Assembly (NCBI GenBank): GCA_018242725.1 | Contig: JAFEBI010000011.1 | Location: forward strand, 248,001-312,000 | Source: Nitrospira sp. | GTDB taxonomy: Bacteria; Nitrospirota; Nitrospiria; Nitrospirales; Nitrospiraceae | DNA length: 64,000 nucleotides | Direction of reading: 5' to 3' | Shown: piece by piece, positions 60,901 through 64,000 of the stretch | How positions within the stretch are numbered: position 1 is the stretch's first letter | Layout: every line of letters begins with the position of its first letter | The notes under the pieces: model-generated | What the model was told of the DNA's origin: nothing | The model's input: only the letters and a program-made list of their open reading frames with translations | The model's database searches: none | Translations under genes and position numbers: made by a program

Positions 60901-62804
60901 AACGGCTGGCCGGTTATGTGGTGCCTCGGGCGGGGCACGAGCTCTCGGAGGAGACGCTCCGGCACTGGGTCAGCGCGCGACTCCCGGAGGCGTTCGTCCC
61001 CGGCGTCGTGCTAGTGCTCGACGCCCTGCCGCTGACGCCCAACGGCAAGGTCGATCGCAAGGCGTTGCCGGTCCCCGACCTGCACGCGCGGCGGAGTCAG
61101 GCATACGAAGAGCCGGTCACGGACTTTGAACGGATCCTGGCGACGATCTGGGCCGAGGTGCTCGGCCAGCCGCGCGTGGGCCGGCTCGACAACTTCTTCG
61201 AACTCGGCGGGGATTCGATTTTGTCGTTGCAGATCATCGCGCGTGCCAAACAAGCTGGATTGATTCTGACTCCCCGCCAATTGTTCCAATACCAGACTCC
61301 GGCTGAACTCGCAGAGGTTGCGACACAGGAAGCCGCGCAGACGGAATCCAGTCTGATTATGCTTCCCCCCGAACAGGGACCGGTAACTGGCGATGTTCCG
61401 CTGACGCCGGTTCAGCATTGGTTTTTTGAGCAGAATTTGATTGAACCTCACCACTGGAATCAATCGATCCTGTTAGAGATCAAACAGCCGCTGAATCATC
61501 AGGCGTTGGTCAACGCGATGCAGGATCTGGTGCGCCATCATGACATGTTACGCGCTCGATTCGATCGAACCGAGCATGGCTGGCGGCAGTGGGTGGAGCC
61601 GGAAGCGAATGTGGACGTTCATCGCGCTGATCTGTCGGCCTGGTCGACGAATGACTTCATCGAGCAATTCGAGGAGCTTGCCGAACAGTGGCAGACTCGG
61701 TTGCACCTGACAGACGGCCCGCTTTTACGGATCGTCTGGTTCGATCGGGGGCCGAAGGCAACCGGCCGGCTCCTCGTCGTCGTGCACCATCTGGTGATGG
61801 ACGGTGTTTCTTGGCGCGTCCTGCTCGAGGATCTGCAGCAGGTCTATCTGCAACGGCTCCACAGTCAGACTTCGCAGTTGGCAGCCAAGACGACCTCGTT
61901 CCAGCAATGGGCCGTGAGGCTGACCGAACACGCGCAATCGGAGGCCTTGTCGACTGAGGCGTCCTATTGGTTACACGACCTTTCCGACTCGGTTCAGCCG
62001 CTTCCCGTGGACGAACCGGACGGCATGCGAACCGAAAACTCGGTTGGGGCTGTGACCGTCACGCTTGAAGCGGAACAGACCCGCGCTCTGCTGTACGACG
62101 TAGCCGGAGCGTATCACACGAGGATCGAAGATCTGTTGCTCACGGCGCTGACGCGAACGATCACCGAATGGACAGGATGTGCCGAGACCTTGATCGACCT
62201 GGAATGGCACGGGCGCGAAGATCTGTTCCCTGACCTCGATCTGTCGAGGACCGTCGGATGGTTCACGGCAATTCATCCGATGCTGCTGCGCGTAGAAGGG
62301 CAGGACACCGGCGACGACGTCAAATCGGTTAAAGAGCAACTGCGGAGGATTCCCGGTCGTGGCGTCGGATATGGCGTTTTGCGGTATCTGCTCAAGAGCG
62401 AAGCTGAGACTGCATTGCGGCGACGTCCAGGCGCCGAAGTCTGCTTCAACTATTTCGGTCAATTGGACCGTGCAGTGGCCGAACGGTCGATGTTCGACTT
62501 GGCACAGGAATCGGTCGGCAAAGAGCATGGGCCGGACAATCGGATGCCGTATGAGCTGACCGTGAATGCGGAGGTGCTTCGGGATCGGCTGAGCCTCACG
62601 TGGAGTTACAGTCGAAACCGCTATCGACGGACGACGATTGAGCGTTTAGGACATGCCTATGTCGATCATTTGCATACCCTGATCACACATTGCACGTCTT
62701 CCGAGGCGGGTGGCTATACGCCGTCCGATTTCCCCGACGTCGAGATTGAGCAGGATGTGTTAGACACAATATTGGAAAGAATGGATGAGAGCCATGCGAG
62801 ATAA
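54936..62804 (+). CDS. NRPS C-A(Dab)-PCP-C-A(Ser)-PCP-E, 2622 aa
   Basis: Two modules plus an epimerase. C1 begins YPLSPMQEGMLFHTLMNP and has HHILLDEW (147-154), where the usual Gly after Asp is Glu. A1 code is DIWELTADDK (Dab); PCP GGHS Ser1031. C2 has HHVIADG (1223-1229). A2 code DVWHVSLIDK (Ser); PCP GGDS Ser2094. The C-terminal epimerisation domain is typical (HHLVMDGVSW at 2284; RTVGWFTAIHP; NYFGQL), so D-Ser is expected. Start is GTG 54936, eight bases after the previous stop. The 3' end overlaps the next NRPS by 11 bases. Confidence 0.93.
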   Translation: MAKSALPEHIDSIYPLSPMQEGMLFHTLMNPGTGIYLMQNRYLLEGDLNYDAFVRAWELVFDRHPVLRTSFVWKSQKRPLQAVHKRVDAPIVSLDWRGQTRREQIARLDTELAAELREGFDFAKAPLMRLWLIRLADDCYQFVHSFHHILLDEWCISLLLMDFLAHYGSLVRGEQLTREKPRPYRDYIAWLQKQDINAAESFWRGYLQNFPTPTPLPYDRLPEGLADQNEDAADHCLHLSADTSATLLNLAQRHRLTVNTFFQGAWALLLNYYSSEREVLFGVTVAGRPTELPGVESILGLFINTLPLRISMQPDRSLMDWLKDLLAENVRVRQYDYAPLVQMQRWSEVPRGEALFHSLFVFENAPVDPELCEGRIIFKAEEEQYRVHTNYPLTVMGWPGRELGLKISYDKRLFDAETTGRMIRHLKTLLEAMAERPTARLAELLPLKQDERNELLTEWNPVFNISGENESDSLPQLFEKQVEHRPDSVAAQCLDEKATYRELNRWANRVAHVLAEAGVGPDTIVALLDDRGLNLLTMMVGVFKTGGAYLPLDPHHPVSRLTQILKLSRSPIVLASRNYLARLQEAIAPIDDTSRPRLMAIEGMLDGAGREDNPGSRGQSDHLAYVIYTSGSTGVPKGAMVTRRGMLNNIRSKVSGLALGPSDIIAQTASQCFDISVWQFLTALTCGARTSIVPDETSRDPFHLLTHLERTDMTILETVPALLQGLLEAASEAGSDAAPRLHNLRWVLPTGEALPPPLCCQWLARYPAIPLLNAYGPAECADDVAVHPIFEPPAADITHMPIGRPIEHTRLHILNAWLEPVPPGVPGELYVIGVGVGRGYLQDPARTAEVFLPDRFGSESGARMYRTGDLARYRRDGAIEFIGRVDQQIKLRGFRIELGEIETHLLSSPLVREAAVLLHTDARGEKRLAAYLVGHEEKDLSVPALRDLLASQLPEYMVPTAFVPLPALPRTPNGKIDRLTLAALDLGDQFARPYTAPRTATEEILSGIWSDVLGVERVGVHDDFFELGGHSLLATQIMSRLRSAFHIELSLRTVFESTSVAALAAAVDRARKEGAAGQAPPLVPVARTGPLPTSFAQQRLWFLAQLEPEGWSYNLPFGIRIKGPVDAPVLQQCFAEVTRRHESLRTTFAIREQDPVQEVAAHLEIDLPIVDLLELPDDKREENVQRLAETHAHIVFDLSRGPLWHARLLHVRTEEHVLLLTLHHVIADGWSMNIFLQEVLSLYASLVSGEPSPLQPLPIQYADYAQWQRKTLQGDVLERQLTYWKEVLAGAPTVLSLPTDHPRPSVERHRGARFEFELPADLLEQLKTMSRRHGVTVFMTLLAAFQVLLFRHTGQSDLCIGTPIAGRTRLETESLIGLFVNTLVLRTDVSKVVRFTDLLDRVRDVVLGAQAHQDLPFEYLVDALQPARDLSRSPLFQVMFALQTLPGEDISVPGVEISSYDVDPGSAKFDLSLEMTLESAGLHGFFEYNSDLFDRETIRRLDTHYRHVLDQVVAQPEAALSGIEVLGAEERRQVVEQWNATRRAYPTAATVPELIYAQAQRTPAAAAVRFDEQVLSYGALWRRSAVLAAELRRQGVGPDVLVGLCAERSLDMVIGLLGILQVGGAYVPIDPSYPAERIAYMLADAAPSVLLTQPALRGTLPPFAGVCLDLSAAMLEEFEPADLSPTPVRLDQLAYTIYTSGSTGRPKGAGNTHGGLLNRLQWMQDYFSLTPADRVLQKTPFSFDVSVWELFWPLMTGAELVLALPDEHKDGVRLKERIVGQRITTLHFVPPMLQAFLETPGVEVCAGTLKRIVCSGEALSAAVQRQCWARLPGVELHNLYGPTEAAIDVTVWSCNPSAPADPIPIGRPIANTQIYLVDQRGEPVPIGVPGELHIGGVNVARGYHRRPALTAERFVPDAFSAEPGGRVYRTGDLARYRPDGAIEYLGRLDHQVKIRGVRIELGEIESCLLHHPAVHEAVVVAQDTASGHKRLAGYVVPRAGHELSEETLRHWVSARLPEAFVPGVVLVLDALPLTPNGKVDRKALPVPDLHARRSQAYEEPVTDFERILATIWAEVLGQPRVGRLDNFFELGGDSILSLQIIARAKQAGLILTPRQLFQYQTPAELAEVATQEAAQTESSLIMLPPEQGPVTGDVPLTPVQHWFFEQNLIEPHHWNQSILLEIKQPLNHQALVNAMQDLVRHHDMLRARFDRTEHGWRQWVEPEANVDVHRADLSAWSTNDFIEQFEELAEQWQTRLHLTDGPLLRIVWFDRGPKATGRLLVVVHHLVMDGVSWRVLLEDLQQVYLQRLHSQTSQLAAKTTSFQQWAVRLTEHAQSEALSTEASYWLHDLSDSVQPLPVDEPDGMRTENSVGAVTVTLEAEQTRALLYDVAGAYHTRIEDLLLTALTRTITEWTGCAETLIDLEWHGREDLFPDLDLSRTVGWFTAIHPMLLRVEGQDTGDDVKSVKEQLRRIPGRGVGYGVLRYLLKSEAETALRRRPGAEVCFNYFGQLDRAVAERSMFDLAQESVGKEHGPDNRMPYELTVNAEVLRDRLSLTWSYSRNRYRRTTIERLGHAYVDHLHTLITHCTSSEAGGYTPSDFPDVEIEQDVLDTILERMDESHAR
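59526..61219 (+). repeat. A-PCP(Ser) unit, copy in the second Dab-Ser NRPS
   Basis: Matches 53011-54704 over the same 1694 bases. Long stretches such as the region encoding FDVSVWELFWPLMTGAELV are the same at the protein level. This copy is followed by an epimerase domain, the other by the C terminus of its protein. Confidence 0.85.
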
Positions 62805-64000
62805 GAGTCAGATCGAAGCCATGTACTATCTGTCCCCGCTCCAAGAGGGACTCTTGTTTCATCGGGTCGCCGAAGGAGAAGCCGATCCCTACTGGTATCA
62901 ATATGGGTATCGCCTGCAGGGTGATCTGCAGGAAGACCTGTTTGTCCAAGCTTGGCAAGAAGCGGTCCGTCGGCATGCGATTCTTCGCACGGCGTTCATC
63001 TGGGAGGGGGTCGAGCGGCCGTTGCAGGTTGTGCGGCGTGATGTCGATATGCCCATTCATCGGCACGATTTCCGTGGGCTGTCCGTGTCCGATCGGGAGA
63101 AAGCGGTCGAAGCACTTCTCATGAAGGACCGGCAGGACGGCATGGATTTTTTGGTGCCGCCATTGATGCGATTGCATTTGGTCGCGACGTCGCAGGGCGA
63201 GTGGTATTTGTTCAACAGCCATCATCACATCCTTTTGGATGGATGGAGTATGTCGCTGCTGCTCCAGGACGTGTTGTCGATCTACGGTCTGCTCCGGAAA
63301 GGCGGCACTCCTCGGCGTTGTGAGTCGCGCCCCTATCGTGAGTATATTGCATGGAGAAATCGTCAGGACGAGCGGGCGGCGGAGGTCTTTTGGCGCACCC
63401 ACCTGGCCGGATTCCGCACTCCGACCACACTGGCTTTGCCCGGATCGGACGAGCTCGAGACAGACGAGCGCTTGCTCTATGCGGAACAAGAGACACGAAT
63501 CGATCCGTCGCGTTGGAAGATGATGCAGGCCTTCGCGCAGAAGCAGCGAGTGACGATCAATACCCTCATTCAAGGCGCGTGTGCGGTGCTGCTGAACCGG
63601 TACAGCGGCGAGCGGGACGTGCTGTTTGGGGCGACGGTATCTGGAAGACCCGTCGAGCTTGCGGGATCGGACAACATGGTCGGCCTCTTCATCAATACGA
63701 TCCCGGTGAGAGTCGCAGTGGCCGGCGATCAGACAATCGCGGAGTGGTTGAGCGCATTGCAAGTCCACAACAGTACAATCCGCCAGTACGAGTGGACGCC
63801 GCTGACCAAGGTCCAGCGTTGGAGCGAAATCGCAGCCGGCCGGCCGCTGTTCGACACGCTGGTCGTCTTCGAGAGCTATCCGGAACAGGGAGGCGAGGGG
63901 CCCGCGACCGGATTGACGATCAGTTCCCTCAAGACAGGGAGGCATGACGGAACGGAACAGGGCCCCATGCTTACGACCGGCCGGAACAATTATCCGCTCT
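62794..64000 (+). CDS. NRPS, N-terminal condensation domain, cut by the window edge
   Basis: The frame opens at ATG 62794 (overlapping the previous gene by 11 bases) and stays open to the last base, ~402 codons. It begins MRDKSQIEAMYYLSPLQEGL and is a condensation domain of the same subtype as the first domain of the preceding NRPS. The active site HHILLDG (144-150) is complete here, unlike the Asp-Glu variant there. Later blocks RVTINTLIQGA, VLFGATVSGRPVEL and VGLFINTIPVRV are also typical. It follows an epimerase, so it should accept a D-Ser-terminated chain. Its A domain and the release domain lie beyond the window. Confidence 0.9.
   Translation, partial: MRDKSQIEAMYYLSPLQEGLLFHRVAEGEADPYWYQYGYRLQGDLQEDLFVQAWQEAVRRHAILRTAFIWEGVERPLQVVRRDVDMPIHRHDFRGLSVSDREKAVEALLMKDRQDGMDFLVPPLMRLHLVATSQGEWYLFNSHHHILLDGWSMSLLLQDVLSIYGLLRKGGTPRRCESRPYREYIAWRNRQDERAAEVFWRTHLAGFRTPTTLALPGSDELETDERLLYAEQETRIDPSRWKMMQAFAQKQRVTINTLIQGACAVLLNRYSGERDVLFGATVSGRPVELAGSDNMVGLFINTIPVRVAVAGDQTIAEWLSALQVHNSTIRQYEWTPLTKVQRWSEIAAGRPLFDTLVVFESYPEQGGEGPATGLTISSLKTGRHDGTEQGPMLTTGRNNYPL

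Noticed and set aside
62683-63945. 420-codon minus-strand frame opposite the last NRPS
   Set aside because: Shadow of the condensation domain on the plus strand; composition is His/Arg-rich and unlike a real protein.
1-64000. CRISPR arrays or rRNA genes
   Set aside because: No regularly spaced direct repeats and no rRNA-like sequence were seen.

Overview
The window looks like chromosomal DNA of a Gram-negative bacterium with a TonB system, outer-membrane lipoproteins and a beta-barrel porin. The protein flavour (short type-2 ExbB, alginate-export-type porin, small zinc-ribbon proteins beside iron genes) reminds me of Nitrospira, but that is an inference I could not test. It divides into a decayed accessory region (about 1-13.4 kb) and a coherent iron-acquisition and nonribosomal peptide locus (about 13.4-64 kb). 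Every gene of the second part is on the + strand.

Left part. The 3' end of a heavy-metal RND pump gene is followed by broken pieces: a cytochrome c pseudogene, the 3' half of a tRNA-Phe (a possible integration scar), a toxin-antitoxin pair with a perfect operator, two small genes of plasmid or island character, a frameshifted lipoprotein, MobC plus a truncated relaxase, an IS3-type transposase tail, a broken IS5-family transposase and a broken RadC. Two larger intact genes sit among them: an alginate-export-type porin and a lipoprotein that fuses an Slp domain to a PhoD-type phosphatase.

Iron part. In order: a three-gene RND/TolC efflux system (13.5-19.5 kb); exbB-exbD-tonB, a small periplasmic protein, a Com-like zinc ribbon and a PepSY membrane protein (19.7-23.5 kb); a Bfd-type [2Fe-2S] protein and three tiny genes (23.8-24.8 kb); an ECF sigma factor and FecR-type anti-sigma factor (25.1-26.8 kb); an STN-containing TonB-dependent siderophore receptor (26.9-29.5 kb); then a tightly packed biosynthetic operon to the window end. 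That operon encodes FAAL-ACP-C-A-PCP, KS-AT-KR-ACP, a PvdE/SyrD-type exporter, a diaminobutyrate aminotransferase, a PvdQ-type acylase, MbtH, a type II thioesterase, an Sfp-type PPTase, a SyrP/TauD-type hydroxylase, and NRPSs C-A(Dab)-T-C-A(Ser)-T and C-A(Dab)-T-C-A(Ser)-T-E. A further NRPS runs off the right edge.

How it fits together. A lipid is activated by the FAAL and the peptide is assembled with Dab supplied by the aminotransferase. The acyl-peptide is moved to the periplasm by the ABC exporter, deacylated by the acylase, secreted (possibly by the RND system) and re-imported as the ferric complex through the receptor and ExbBD-TonB. This mirrors pyoverdine maturation but uses a different, PKS-containing assembly line. 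Two regulatory layers are visible. Two Fur-box-like promoters each drive a short RNA ending in a matching terminator, ahead of bfd and fecI. A shared ECF-type promoter (TGAGG-R, 16 nt, CGTC) precedes the receptor gene, the NRPS operon and exbB, with a weaker version before the RND operon. The paired RNAs and the ECF regulon are the most novel-looking non-protein signals here.
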